Assembly: GCA_910577165.1 (NCBI GenBank)
Contig: CAJTLX010000015.1
Span: 1 to 59,383 of the forward strand
Source: an uncultured Lachnospiraceae bacterium
Lineage (GTDB): Bacteria; Bacillota; Clostridia; Lachnospirales; Lachnospiraceae
Direction: 5' to 3'
Length of the DNA stretch: 59,383 bases
The notes below the pieces were generated by a model, which saw only the letters and a list, made by a program, of their open reading frames with translations, did not search any database and was not told the origin of the DNA. The position numbers were made by a program, and so were the translations under genes. Below are positions 25,332 to 34,422 of the stretch, in pieces (within the stretch, counting starts at the first letter, position 1; every line of letters starts with the position of its first letter).

Positions 25332-27305
25332 ATGGATAGAAAGCAAAAAATCAAATGGATTGTGGCATTTTGTTTTGTTTTCTTCTTATGCGGGGTTTCC
25401 TGTGGGAAAAAGCAAACAGAGCCGAATCCTCCAATTGGAAACTTGCTAACGCAGTATCCACTTGAGAACATGATATCTTTTACTGCAACGAGTGATGGAA
25501 TGGTATATGGGGTTAATTCGATTGTGGATGAAGATCCGGAGTACCAGTTGCACTGCTTTAATGCACAAGGGGAAGATGAACAATGTATCCGTTTAGAAAA
25601 TTATTTTATGGTTAACACACTGGCATTGTCAGAGGATGAAAAAACTTTATATTTTACTGCGGAGAACGATACTTATGGATTTGAACTATACTTGTTTGCC
25701 TATTCCTTATCGGATGGTTACATCACAATGTTATGTGAATTTCCATATTTTAGCACAATAAAACAGGTGGTTGTGATAGGGGATGTGATTTATTTATTAG
25801 GAAGATCCCCGAATTGGCAGGAGAAAACCCCTCCAGCTTCAGGCTATCCTTTTGCTGGGGAGCGGTTGGTTTCTTATGCGATAGATACGAAAGAACAAAG
25901 ACAATTAGGCTTTGATTTCCCAATCAATATGGCAGCAAGTGGAACAGGAACGCTGATTGTTTCCGGGTATTTGGATGGAACAGGGTATTGCCTGATGGAA
26001 TATGACCCCACAAAGGATTCCATGCAGGTGGTTGGTTTGATGGACGAATATAAATTCGATTCATTTGCGATCTGCAATGATGGGAGGGATGTAATTTATG
26101 ATTATGTGGACAGGCAGCGAGGGCTTGTTTTATCCGAGATTAAAAATCTGTCGGTGGAAATGGAACTTTTTCCAGCGGGAAGTACAGTGTGGACTCCGGT
26201 GCTTTATGTCGGCGGAAAGGTTTACTGCAAGGATTTGTATACCGCAACACTCCATTCCTTCCCGCTTGACGCGGCACAGCGGGAAAGTGAAACGCTTTCT
26301 TTTATCACAAGGGAATACCAGTGGCAGGAAACGCCTTATGGGTGCGGGTATCGGATGGAGCGGGTTGAACTGTCAGATGACAAGTTTACATTAAAGGTTC
26401 TGGCACGCGATAAAGATTATGATCTCTGTCTGGGGGATACTTTGGCAGGGGATGGAAGGAATCTTCGGGAGAATGGAATGTTTTATCCATTAAATGATGT
26501 GCCGGGAATCGATGAATATCTGACGCGCTGTTTTCCGTATGTGCGCGAAGCGGCGACAAAGGAAGATGGAACGATCTGGATGCTGCCGGTTTCGGTTGAA
26601 GTTTTTTGTTTATTTGCAGAGCGAGCGACATTGGAGGAAAGCGGGCTTACACTGAAAGAAAATATGACATGGGAAGAATACAGACAGCTTCTTTGTTTGG
26701 CGACAGAGGAACAGAGGGAACAGATTCTTTTTGGTGATAATGTAGCAAGAATTTATTTTTGTGAGCAATATTTTTCTCATTACCGCACTCTGGAAAATGA
26801 CTTGTTTGAGGAGTCCATTGATGCCTTATCCGAAATCTGGAAGTTTGACTGCGGTGCGAAGGCAACGCTTGGGAATATCCTCTGGCAGCCATTGGAACAA
26901 GTCTATTGGATGAGGTCAAACGGAAAAGAAGTGCCAATTGGGTTTGGGGAGGATGCTGTGTTGGTTAGCTTGCCAAAGATTGCAGCAACGGACAAAAATA
27001 TTGCTTCCTGTACCTATCTGGCGGTAAACCCGGATTCCGCGAAACTGGATGAAGTGCTTGCCTATCTAACGGATTTGATTGCCTACTTAATGGATGGCGG
27101 GGGGATGCCATATTTTACGGATTGGGAGAGGGAAAATGCGCTGGATGAAGCATTATATCAGGTGTATGAAAATGGGGAAATTGCGTTTGCGATTGATCCT
27201 GATGTATATGAGGATGGACTGGAAGAGATGCTTTCGGGAACATTGTCATTTGAAGAATATAGAAAAAAGACGGAGTCGAAGCTTAAAATGTATTGGGGGG
27301 AATAA
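25332..27305 (+). CDS. Lipoprotein B1: propeller-like N-half with a solute-binding-like C-half
   Basis: A 657-residue lipoprotein with lipobox CGVSC-G (Cys24). GGAGGGAGAT places the start at the ATG at 25332 rather than 25317. Residues about 35-350 are beta-rich repeats (SEDEKTLYFTAEND, GDVIYLLGRSP). Residues about 360-640 resemble family-1 ABC solute-binding proteins: PLNDVPGIDEYLTRCFPYV, EAATKEDGTIWMLP, ENMTWEEYRQLL and a C-terminal VNPDSAKLDEVLAYLTDLI. B2 (30138) and B3 (34423) are paralogues. The domain assignment of the C-half comes from motif pattern and from the sugar-type permeases nearby. No ligand can be named. Confidence 0.75.
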   Translation: MDRKQKIKWIVAFCFVFFLCGVSCGKKQTEPNPPIGNLLTQYPLENMISFTATSDGMVYGVNSIVDEDPEYQLHCFNAQGEDEQCIRLENYFMVNTLALSEDEKTLYFTAENDTYGFELYLFAYSLSDGYITMLCEFPYFSTIKQVVVIGDVIYLLGRSPNWQEKTPPASGYPFAGERLVSYAIDTKEQRQLGFDFPINMAASGTGTLIVSGYLDGTGYCLMEYDPTKDSMQVVGLMDEYKFDSFAICNDGRDVIYDYVDRQRGLVLSEIKNLSVEMELFPAGSTVWTPVLYVGGKVYCKDLYTATLHSFPLDAAQRESETLSFITREYQWQETPYGCGYRMERVELSDDKFTLKVLARDKDYDLCLGDTLAGDGRNLRENGMFYPLNDVPGIDEYLTRCFPYVREAATKEDGTIWMLPVSVEVFCLFAERATLEESGLTLKENMTWEEYRQLLCLATEEQREQILFGDNVARIYFCEQYFSHYRTLENDLFEESIDALSEIWKFDCGAKATLGNILWQPLEQVYWMRSNGKEVPIGFGEDAVLVSLPKIAATDKNIASCTYLAVNPDSAKLDEVLAYLTDLIAYLMDGGGMPYFTDWERENALDEALYQVYENGEIAFAIDPDVYEDGLEEMLSGTLSFEEYRKKTESKLKMYWGE

Positions 27306-27461
27306 ACAGTGCTTATGTAATTTAGAATAGCACAAATATTTTTGACAGCAAGGAAATTGAAATAGAATTTTGCTGTGTAAAATTTATATGCCGATAGTGG
27401 AATAGGTTGGTACGGTTGCCTGTTACACTGGTTACAAACGGTACAGAATGGAGAAATCAAT

Positions 27462-27776
27462 ATGAGAAAAAAAGTAGCAGCAATAGCAATGGCAATGGCA
27501 CTTTGTGCAGGATTTGTTACCCAAAATGTTCAGGCAGCATCATGCACATCGCATGACTGGAGAATAATAGGGATTGCGGGTGAATATACGAGTGGAAGTG
27601 ATAGCCACAAAGTATACAGAAACTTGTTTGTGGATGGTCAGCAAGTATATAGCTATTGTACAATAACGTATAAAACTACACTTTATAACGTTCGCTGTAT
27701 GAAGTGTGGTGAAAGTACAACTCAATCTGAGATTACGTCATCACATTCTTTAGCGAATGATCCAGACCATAGATAA
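27462..27776 (+). CDS. Small secreted four-Cys protein C1
   Basis: A 104-residue protein with a clear signal peptide (likely cut after VQA, residue 25). The mature part has four Cys at 28, 66, 79 and 82, giving C-x37-C-x12-C-x2-C. It also has a DSHKV motif and a His-rich end (SHSLANDPDH). C2 (28173) and C3 (36501) share the C-x12-C-x2-C pattern, and C3 has identical spacing for all four Cys. The pattern suggests a metal site or disulfides in a small secreted effector, toxin or signal. I know no described family. It ends the A1-B1-C1 unit, 156 bp after B1. Confidence 0.75.
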   Translation: MRKKVAAIAMAMALCAGFVTQNVQAASCTSHDWRIIGIAGEYTSGSDSHKVYRNLFVDGQQVYSYCTITYKTTLYNVRCMKCGESTTQSEITSSHSLANDPDHR

Positions 27777-28006
27777 GTAAAAAAGCAAGCGATTATTATA
27801 TCGCAGAATGTGCTTTTTATAAGAATAGTTTGTAAAAATATTAACTGATATATTTAATGATAGACTGGATGAAAGCGTATTAAAAAACGGAAAATATCAA
27901 ATATATGTATTGAGTGAAAATTAGGTAAAAATGGATATATTTTACTTTTCAAGGAATAAAAATATTATCAAATATAAATATTTAATTGAATTTTGAAAAG
28001 ATTAGT

Positions 28007-28085
28007 TATAAATGGTTACCATTTTCTGCCATTCCCTAACCGATTGCTGCCAGGTCATTGCAAATTTTTTTAAAAGGTTTATAAT
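28007..28085 (+). promoter_or_regulatory. Promoter P3 with a two-box LytTR-type operator, longer spacing
   Basis: Box 1 TATAAATGGTTA (28007-28018) and box 2 AACCGATTGCTG (28038-28049) are 31 bp apart, 10 bp (one helical turn) more than in P1 and P2. TTGCAA (28058-28063) and TATAAT (28080-28085) have the same 16-bp spacer and the same distance from box 2 as in P2. It precedes C2. The rest of the 27777-28172 gap is A+T rich without a gene that I can support. Confidence 0.7.
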
Positions 28086-28172
28086 AAAATTACTTAGCGA
28101 ATTGTTAAGTCATTTGGTGTTCAAATTTATTCTATGATCACCTTGAGAATTTGAAGAAAGGAGGAAAAAATT

Positions 28173-28487
28173 ATGAAGAAAAGACTTGCAGTTTTATTAG
28201 CAGCTGCGATGTGCTTTTCTGTTGCTCCACAGTCAACGCATTTAAATGCTGCTGAATCAACGGAACCAGGAATTTCTGTATTGTCGTGTGGCGCACATAT
28301 AAACACCGCTAATAGGCTTCAGAGCAGGAAAAAGGTTTCGTATAGCCACAAGCTTCTTGATGATGGCAGAGTATGCGTGGTAACAGGATATGAGGCAGTC
28401 TATGTAACATATTGCACACAGTGCGGAACGATTTTGTACACTAGAAGGGAGATGCAGGATGTACAGCATAGTATAGACCATGATTGA
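28173..28487 (+). CDS. Small secreted four-Cys protein C2
   Basis: A 104-residue paralogue of C1 and C3. Its signal peptide probably ends at LNA (residue 26). Mature Cys are at 39, 68, 81 and 84 (C-x28-C-x12-C-x2-C), so the first gap is nine residues shorter than in C1/C3. SHKL and a terminal HSIDHD echo the His motifs of C1. AGGAGG precedes the ATG. It is the first gene after promoter P3, about 90 bp from the -10 box, so it should be the most directly controlled of the three. Function unknown. Confidence 0.75.
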   Translation: MKKRLAVLLAAAMCFSVAPQSTHLNAAESTEPGISVLSCGAHINTANRLQSRKKVSYSHKLLDDGRVCVVTGYEAVYVTYCTQCGTILYTRREMQDVQHSIDHD

Positions 28488-28624
28488 TGCTTGTCTTTAG
28501 GCTGTTGCATTTGAAAAGAATAGGGCAAAAATAAGTCGAGATTTTATTACTTTAAATGTAGCAGCCTGAAAATGCTATATTTTATAGCAGCTTCAAAATG
28601 ATATTTCTGAAAGGAAACAGAATA

Positions 28625-30058
28625 GTGAAAAAATTAAAAATGAGGAAAATAATCTTGATCACTCTTTTGTTTTTGGCGGGTTGTCAGAAACAAAATTCAG
28701 AAAATATAGAAGCAGAAAAAGAAAATCCTGTGGATATAACAGAGCAAGGAACACCAACACCGGAAGAAAAAGTACCGGAAAAGGAGGTGTCTGAAAAGAA
28801 AGATCCTGAAACCAGCAAAAAAATCACGGAAGACGGAACACTGAAGGAAGCGTGGGATGAAGTAGTTACGCTGGAAAAGGGAAAAGTGTTTGGGGAACTT
28901 ATGGAGATTGGAGTGGAGGATGCCGTTTATTGTAATTTGCCCGAAAACCTTAACGATGTTCCAGATGCGGAGAAATTATTACTTGTCTGTCCTGACCCGC
29001 TTTATGGGATAAATTATTATGTTGATTATGGTGGGGATTATTTTATCCATGCAGTAAAAGAGGGAAAAGAGGAACTTGTCATAAAAATCCCGGCAAAGCG
29101 GTTATTTTGCAGGGGTGGAAAATTATATTTTATGGTGGAAAATTATGATAAATATACCTTGGAAGGATTAGAAAACGGGGATGTTCTTACATACAACCCA
29201 AACAACGGAGAAGTGACTGTTATTTTGTCCGGACTTGGCGGCGAGATGAGTGTGCCAGAAAAAACAGTGACAAGAGGAGGAATAACGGTTGAAATACCAG
29301 AAAAAATGGCAGTGGATAATACTTATATGACCGTATATCAGGATGGAATTTATTATAAACAAAAGAGTGGGGAAATTCTAATTGGGGATCAATATTTTTA
29401 TCAGCCAGAAAATAATTATTATTATTCTTTTGAAACAAGAGAATTAGAACAAATCGATTCTGAGATGCAGTTTTTTACCTTTGCAAGATGGGGAAAGTAT
29501 CTAGTTGCCTGGGATATGGGAAACTGGAATGTGGAAGCAAAATTGGCAGGGAATAAACTATTCCATACTGAAACAGGGGAAGAAAAATCCTTGGGGATTA
29601 GTTGGAGTGTATTTGAGATAGTAGCAGATCATGTGTACACGACGATTACCTCCGGGGTTGAGTGGACTGGTGAGGGGTATAGTTATAAAAATGCTTATTC
29701 AGAGATTGCTGTTTATAACCTAAAAACAGAGGAAGAAAAGCGGTATCGGATAGATAAAGCGGAAGATAAATATACTTCCGGTTTCTTCCTTTTTAACAAT
29801 ATGATGTATTTCAGTGATTTATATTACTACTCCCTTTCCGAAGAAAAAGGGGGATACGCATACAGCAGTTTACAAGATAAAAATGATATCGGTTTTCCAA
29901 TTGTATCCGAATTCTATACGGACGGGGAACAGCTCTATGGGCTTTCGTTATTGGACGGGAAGCTTTACCGGATTGATGAACAGGAGGATTCCTATACCGT
30001 GCCAGGAACAGACCATACTTACAGCCGCAGATATGATTTCCTGCCAATTGGAAAGTAA
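28625..30058 (+). CDS. Lipoprotein A2, paralogue of A1
   Basis: A 477-residue lipoprotein with lipobox LFLAGC-Q (Cys20). AAAGGA before the GTG at 28625 decides the start; ATGs at 28598 and 28640 are alternatives. A charged, Lys/Glu/Pro-rich linker at about 25-75 is followed by the A-family region: FGEL, VYCNLPEN, PDPLYGINYYVDYGGDY, KRLFCRGGKLYFMVENY and NNGEVTVILSG. Further propeller-like units run to the end. It is longer than A1 because of the linker and an insert near residues 205-225. Located between C2 and B2, so the A-B-C gene set is repeated here. Confidence 0.75.
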   Translation: MKKLKMRKIILITLLFLAGCQKQNSENIEAEKENPVDITEQGTPTPEEKVPEKEVSEKKDPETSKKITEDGTLKEAWDEVVTLEKGKVFGELMEIGVEDAVYCNLPENLNDVPDAEKLLLVCPDPLYGINYYVDYGGDYFIHAVKEGKEELVIKIPAKRLFCRGGKLYFMVENYDKYTLEGLENGDVLTYNPNNGEVTVILSGLGGEMSVPEKTVTRGGITVEIPEKMAVDNTYMTVYQDGIYYKQKSGEILIGDQYFYQPENNYYYSFETRELEQIDSEMQFFTFARWGKYLVAWDMGNWNVEAKLAGNKLFHTETGEEKSLGISWSVFEIVADHVYTTITSGVEWTGEGYSYKNAYSEIAVYNLKTEEEKRYRIDKAEDKYTSGFFLFNNMMYFSDLYYYSLSEEKGGYAYSSLQDKNDIGFPIVSEFYTDGEQLYGLSLLDGKLYRIDEQEDSYTVPGTDHTYSRRYDFLPIGK

Positions 30059-30137
30059 GGGAAGTATAAAAATAAAAAAGCAACGGTGTGTGAAAAATAT
30101 GCGCCAATTGGGGGCTTGATGGAATGGGGGATCAGGG

Positions 30138-32144
30138 ATGGCAGTGAAATGGCGGGTTGCAGGGATATTCTTTTTTATCCTATTGTGCTTCGGCTATGGT
30201 TGTGGGAAGTCAGAAGAAAAAGAGCGGGGCAAGGTTCTTTCTGAGGCAATGGTCATCTATAAGGAGGAATTTCCTGTTTTGGCGTATACCGTGGATGGAG
30301 AAGGAAATTTATACACGGTGGGGAATAAAACGACAGAAACATCAATGGAGGAAAATGGGGTTTATCATCTGCATCAGTATGATAATAAACAAAACCTTTT
30401 GTGGGAATATTCATTTGATCCTTCCTTTGCAGGGGTTGATGCGCTTGCCGTGCAGGGTAGGACAATTTATTTTACTGCGAGCCGTGTTGTGGCGGGAAAA
30501 GGGAGTTGCATATCTCTGTGCGCGCTTGACATGGATTTGAATGAAATAAATATCTTATCAGACTATACATTTTATGATAGGATTCACCAGATGCTTTTGC
30601 AAGAGGGAAGGCTTTATTTGTTGGGAGGGAAGGATTACTCGGTAAAAGCACGGCGGCTGGGTGGAAGTGATGGCTATTCTTTTTATGAAGACCGTTTGAT
30701 TTATTATGATCTGGAGGAAGAGGAATCCTATGCGGTTGGGATTGAATATCCTATCCGTATGGCGTTTGCAGAGGATGGCAGCCTGATGGTTCATGCATAC
30801 ATGGATGGGGAGGGGTATCAGCTTTTGCAGTATGACCCAGTGCAGGATTCCATAAAGACAGCCGTGAAATTCGATGGTTGCCGCATGACGGATTTTGCCA
30901 TCTGCCATGAGGGGAAAGACCTGATTTATTCCTATAGTGTAAATTCTAGGGGGCTGGTATTGGCGGCACTAGATAATCTTGGCAGTGAAACAGAATTATG
31001 TCCGAACAAACTACTAGGGAGCAGGATGGATACAAAGTTGCTCTATCAGGATGGAGAGGTTTATTTGCTGGATGGGGAGGATCGTGTGGTACGTTTTGCG
31101 CTCGCGGATGTTTACCATGGGAACGAAGCGATCCGTTATATTTCCCCGGGCTACGAGATCGATGCCCCTTACGGTTGCGGGCATACAATGCAGCGACAGG
31201 AACTTTCAGAAGATAAGTTTGTACTAAAGGTACTGGCACAGGATTCCGATTATGACCTGTGTTTGATTGATACAATCAATAGCAGTAGTTACAATTTAAG
31301 AAAAAATGGTGTATTTTATCCATTGAATGATGTGCCAGGGGTAGAGGAATATTTGGACTTGTGTTTTCCGTATGTAAAAGAAGCAGCAACAAAGGAGGAT
31401 GGCACAGTCTGGATGCTGCCAATCGCGGTTTATATGCCGGGGTTGGTTGTGCAGGAGGAAACGCTTGCAAAAATGGGGGTATCCCTAACGCGAAATATGG
31501 ATTGGAAGGAATTTTCCTCTGTTATTGCAGGGATCACACCGGAAGAAAAAGAACTCATCAGCCTGAGCCGGATGGTATGTTCCATGCTATTTTTTCAGCA
31601 GTACTTTACGCAGTATAATTCCTTGGATCAGGAAGTCTTCCGACAAAATGTGGTGGCTTTGCAGCAAGTGGATAGCAATTTGTGGCTTACTCCTTACCGG
31701 GAGGATCAAAAGTATTTGTTTTATTATATCCGGTATATGGGGGATTACACAAACTTATTCTTAAAAGAGTATTATTATGGCGAAAATGCAAAGGTTTACC
31801 CGATGCCAAAGCTTTCGGAGGGGGATGTAAATACCGCCACTTGTATTCTGCTTGCAGTCAACCCGGCTTCCAGCCATTTGCAGGAAACACTTGATTTTAT
31901 TGCGGATTATGTGGCGTGGCAGATGGCGGAGGAGGAAGCACCATTATTTTTTCAGGAACCAGTTCCAGAAGCGGGGAGTTTTGAATCCGAGGTTTATCAA
32001 TTGTACCAAAATGGAGAAATTGCGTATACGGTGGACACGGATGCCTACATGGAAGGATTTTATGAAATGCTTGACGGTGAGAAAGGGATGGAGGAATATA
32101 TAAAAGGTACGGAGGGGAAACTCAGGATTTATTTCGGGGAGTGA
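30138..32144 (+). CDS. Lipoprotein B2, paralogue of B1
   Basis: A 668-residue lipoprotein with lipobox GYGC-G (Cys22). The N-half is propeller-like (AVQGRTIYFTASR, EGRLYLLGG, HEGKDLIYSYS). The C-half matches B1 closely: FVLKVLAQDSDYDLCLIDT, NDVPGVEEYLDLCFPYVKEA, TKEDGTVWMLPIAVY and LLAVNPASSHLQETLDFI. The last residues, MEEYIKGTEGKLRIYFGE, show what an intact B-family C-terminus looks like and reveal the truncation in B3. It should present an extracellular binding domain to the permeases encoded at 32788-34409, if the ABC-importer reading is right. Confidence 0.75.
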   Translation: MAVKWRVAGIFFFILLCFGYGCGKSEEKERGKVLSEAMVIYKEEFPVLAYTVDGEGNLYTVGNKTTETSMEENGVYHLHQYDNKQNLLWEYSFDPSFAGVDALAVQGRTIYFTASRVVAGKGSCISLCALDMDLNEINILSDYTFYDRIHQMLLQEGRLYLLGGKDYSVKARRLGGSDGYSFYEDRLIYYDLEEEESYAVGIEYPIRMAFAEDGSLMVHAYMDGEGYQLLQYDPVQDSIKTAVKFDGCRMTDFAICHEGKDLIYSYSVNSRGLVLAALDNLGSETELCPNKLLGSRMDTKLLYQDGEVYLLDGEDRVVRFALADVYHGNEAIRYISPGYEIDAPYGCGHTMQRQELSEDKFVLKVLAQDSDYDLCLIDTINSSSYNLRKNGVFYPLNDVPGVEEYLDLCFPYVKEAATKEDGTVWMLPIAVYMPGLVVQEETLAKMGVSLTRNMDWKEFSSVIAGITPEEKELISLSRMVCSMLFFQQYFTQYNSLDQEVFRQNVVALQQVDSNLWLTPYREDQKYLFYYIRYMGDYTNLFLKEYYYGENAKVYPMPKLSEGDVNTATCILLAVNPASSHLQETLDFIADYVAWQMAEEEAPLFFQEPVPEAGSFESEVYQLYQNGEIAYTVDTDAYMEGFYEMLDGEKGMEEYIKGTEGKLRIYFGE

Positions 32145-32146
32145 GT

Positions 32147-32292
32147 GTGAACGAACCGAGAGATTGCGGCAATTTTAAAATCATAAGTTCATTCACACAA
32201 CCAGTTTGCGCTGCGAGCGCAAATATGGCAAACGAATTACTTGTAATTCGTTTTGATTAGCTGCTCAAAAAAAGCGGTCGCAGCATGACCAC
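32147..32292 (+). repeat. Dispersed palindromic element R1, extended copy
   Basis: Right after the B2 stop comes GTGTGAACGAAC, then an AATTTTAAAA segment, GTTCATTCACACAAC, and at 32273-32290 the core AGCGGTCGCAGCATGACC. The order matches copy 1 after rapZ (2711-2796). About 70 bp with two further hairpins (32205-32223, 32230-32253) are inserted between the two halves. Confidence 0.6.
32205..32253. repeat. Two perfect hairpins inside the R1 copy
   Basis: TTTGCGCT-GCG-AGCGCAAA (32205-32223) is a perfect 8-bp stem. AAACGAATTAC-TT-GTAATTCGTTT (32230-32253) is a perfect 11-bp stem with a 2-base loop. Neither is followed by a T-tract of terminator type. They are absent from the R1 copy at 2711-2796. 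Confidence 0.7.
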
Positions 32293-32328
32293 AAGTTTGC
32301 AAAATAAGGTGTATGGTCAGGGGGGATA

Positions 32329-32748
32329 ATGGTGAAAAAAAAGATTGTAATAATTATTTCTATTCTGTTTTATGCAGGGATGCTTTTTATGACCTGCACG
32401 GCAAGGAATTTGCATGAATCAAGATTGCCCCATGTAAAGGTAGTGGAACTTGAGTATGGGCTGTTTATCGATGGGAATGGGGAGGAATCTTTTGGTGTTA
32501 CACTTCCTAAAAAATGGTATCGGGATGGGGAGATCTATCGGATCGCTAATGTACTCATCAATGATGAGTACCGAACAATTGCAAGAAAGGTGGATTCCCT
32601 GGAGATTGGACTGGAAAATGATGACGATTATCAGGTAAAAAACGGACTTGGGGCTAGGGAAAAGATTATTATTAGCAATTTAAATGGGCTAACAGACGGA
32701 TGTGAAGTTTATATTGTAGAAGAAAGTGCAGAGGAAAAGACAAAATAG
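32329..32748 (+). CDS. Membrane-anchored protein resembling the end of a periplasmic adaptor
   Basis: A 139-residue protein with one N-terminal hydrophobic segment (about 4-22) that could be a signal anchor or, with FMTC-T, a weak lipobox. The exported part has the order typical of the membrane-proximal and C-terminal region of HlyD/MFP adaptors: VTLPKKWYRDGEIYRIANVL, then a basic connector, VDSLEIG, and EKIIISNLNGLTDGCEVYIVEE. The coiled coil and lipoyl parts of a full adaptor are missing. GGGGGG lies just before the ATG. It sits between B2 and the permeases; a part in assembling that transporter is inference. The similarity is modest. Confidence 0.5.
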   Translation: MVKKKIVIIISILFYAGMLFMTCTARNLHESRLPHVKVVELEYGLFIDGNGEESFGVTLPKKWYRDGEIYRIANVLINDEYRTIARKVDSLEIGLENDDDYQVKNGLGAREKIIISNLNGLTDGCEVYIVEESAEEKTK

Positions 32749-32787
32749 CGGTTCGATGATAAAATATTTTGAAAGTGGGGGAAAACA

Positions 32788-33606
32788 GTGGCCAAAAATT
32801 ATAGAAAACGTAAAATTACTATGTTACACTGGAATGTAAGATGTATATTTTGCCTGTTACCAAGCCTCGTTGGAATTGCAATTTTTTTCTTGGTTCCATT
32901 TGCGCGTGTGTTGTATTACTCTGTGATCAGTGACCAATTTCGGAGAAAATTTGTATGGTTCGATAATTATGTGGAAACGGTAACAAATGAGTTTTTTCAG
33001 CTTGCGATGAAAAACAGCTTGTTGTTGATCGTGATTGGTGTTCCGGCACTGATCCTTCTTGCGGTTATTTTATCACTTGTATTAAGTTTTGGATTGAAGA
33101 AATTGCCATTTTTACGGGATGCGTTTGTGTTCCCAATGCTGGTTCCGACCGCTGCTGTTGTGCTGGTATGGCAGCAATTTTTTCGTGGGGTAGATTCTGT
33201 ACTTCCAGTTTATCTTTTATTTATTTGGAAGAATTTGGGAATTTGTGTGATCCTCCTAACCTCGGCTTTAACTACACTAAACCCTGAAGTTTATGAGGCA
33301 GCGCGTATGGATGGGGCAAGATCATTTACCATACATACAAAGTTATCCATTCCCATGATCGCACCAACCATTTTCTTTACGGTATTACTTTCGATTATGA
33401 ATTCTTTCCGAATTTTTAAAGAAAGTTATTTGTATTATGGTTCGAAATATCCGCCGGATCATAGTTATTCTTTACAATTTTATTTAAATAATAATTTTCT
33501 GAAATTTGACTATCAAAAGCTGGCAAGCAGTTCTGTATTGACCGCCCTTTTGGTGTTGATCATTGTGGCAGTGGGATTTTCTTTGCAGAGGAGGTACGAG
33601 AGATAA
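32788..33606 (+). CDS. Carbohydrate-type ABC permease (MalF/UgpA-like)
   Basis: A 272-residue membrane protein with about six helices. The cytoplasmic coupling motif that contacts the ATPase is EVYEAARMDGARSFTIHTKL. The N-terminal LPSLVGIAIFFLVPFARVLYY is typical of sugar-importer permeases. A GTG start follows GTGGGGG. The second permease begins one base before its stop. No ATPase gene is in the island, which is common because such importers share an MsmK-type ATPase encoded elsewhere. The nearby B lipoproteins are the obvious binding-protein candidates. Confidence 0.88.
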   Translation: MAKNYRKRKITMLHWNVRCIFCLLPSLVGIAIFFLVPFARVLYYSVISDQFRRKFVWFDNYVETVTNEFFQLAMKNSLLLIVIGVPALILLAVILSLVLSFGLKKLPFLRDAFVFPMLVPTAAVVLVWQQFFRGVDSVLPVYLLFIWKNLGICVILLTSALTTLNPEVYEAARMDGARSFTIHTKLSIPMIAPTIFFTVLLSIMNSFRIFKESYLYYGSKYPPDHSYSLQFYLNNNFLKFDYQKLASSSVLTALLVLIIVAVGFSLQRRYER

Positions 33607-34409
33607 TGGAAAAAAATAGAGAGGAAGGACAAAAAGGACGGCAGCGGAAAAAGATTTCATTTTTTATCTTGTTGGTTTTGATTTGCACTGTGGCAGTCAT
33701 TTTTCTTGTACCAGTTGTGTTAACCGTGCTGCGGTCTTTCTATATGGGAGAGAAAGTGTCACTTGTGGGGTATCGGGAACTGTTCCTAAACTGTTTCCCT
33801 TTTTATAGGATGTTTTGGAACTCTGTGTTATATGCAGTAACCATTACGGCAGGTGCGGTCCTGATTGCTGTACCTGCGGCCTTTGCCTTCTGTTTTGCAA
33901 AATTTCCGGGGAAACACTTGGTCTATGTACTTTATATTGTTTTAATGATGATGCCACTTCAGGTTATGATTTTACCGAATTATATTGGGTTACGTGACCT
34001 TGGTCTTTTGAATACAAGGGCAGCGGTAATCTTGCCGTTGATTTTCTCACCACTTGGTGTCGTGGTACTGCGACAGTACATGGATGGCACGGAAATTGAG
34101 GCAATCGAAGCAGCACGCCTGGAAACGAGTTCCTGCCTTCGGATTTTATGGCATTGCGTATTACCGCAGTTAAAAGTGTGTATATGCGCTGTGGCGTTAT
34201 TTTTGTTTGCAGAAAGCTGGAATCTTTTGGAGCAGCCATTGTTGTATCTCAATGAAGATTCTAAGCGCAATTTATCCATTTTCTTTAGTCAGACAGAGAA
34301 GTATGAGGGGGAAGTGCTTTACCCGGCGGCAGTGCTGTTTATGGTGCCGGTATGTTTGTGGTATCTGTTATACCATCGGGAATTGAAGGAAGGATTAAAA
34401 TATCATTGA
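33606..34409 (+). CDS. Carbohydrate-type ABC permease (MalG/UgpE-like)
   Basis: A 267-residue partner of the preceding permease. It has about six helices, MMPLQVMILPNYIGLRDLGL and the coupling motif EIEAIEAARLETSSCLRILW, then HCVLPQLK. In MalG-type proteins this loop is usually EAAxIDGA; here the Asp-Gly is Glu-Thr, a departure that may weaken or alter ATPase contact. It is followed 13 bp later by the broken B3 gene, giving the order permease, permease, binding protein. Confidence 0.87.
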   Translation: MEKNREEGQKGRQRKKISFFILLVLICTVAVIFLVPVVLTVLRSFYMGEKVSLVGYRELFLNCFPFYRMFWNSVLYAVTITAGAVLIAVPAAFAFCFAKFPGKHLVYVLYIVLMMMPLQVMILPNYIGLRDLGLLNTRAAVILPLIFSPLGVVVLRQYMDGTEIEAIEAARLETSSCLRILWHCVLPQLKVCICAVALFLFAESWNLLEQPLLYLNEDSKRNLSIFFSQTEKYEGEVLYPAAVLFMVPVCLWYLLYHRELKEGLKYH

Positions 34410-34422
34410 GGGGGATAAATCG

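Noticed and set aside
27404..27436. Paired TTGGT/CTGGT boxes upstream of C1
   Set aside because: They are 21 bp apart but match the consensus poorly and no -35/-10 follows before the ATG at 27462.
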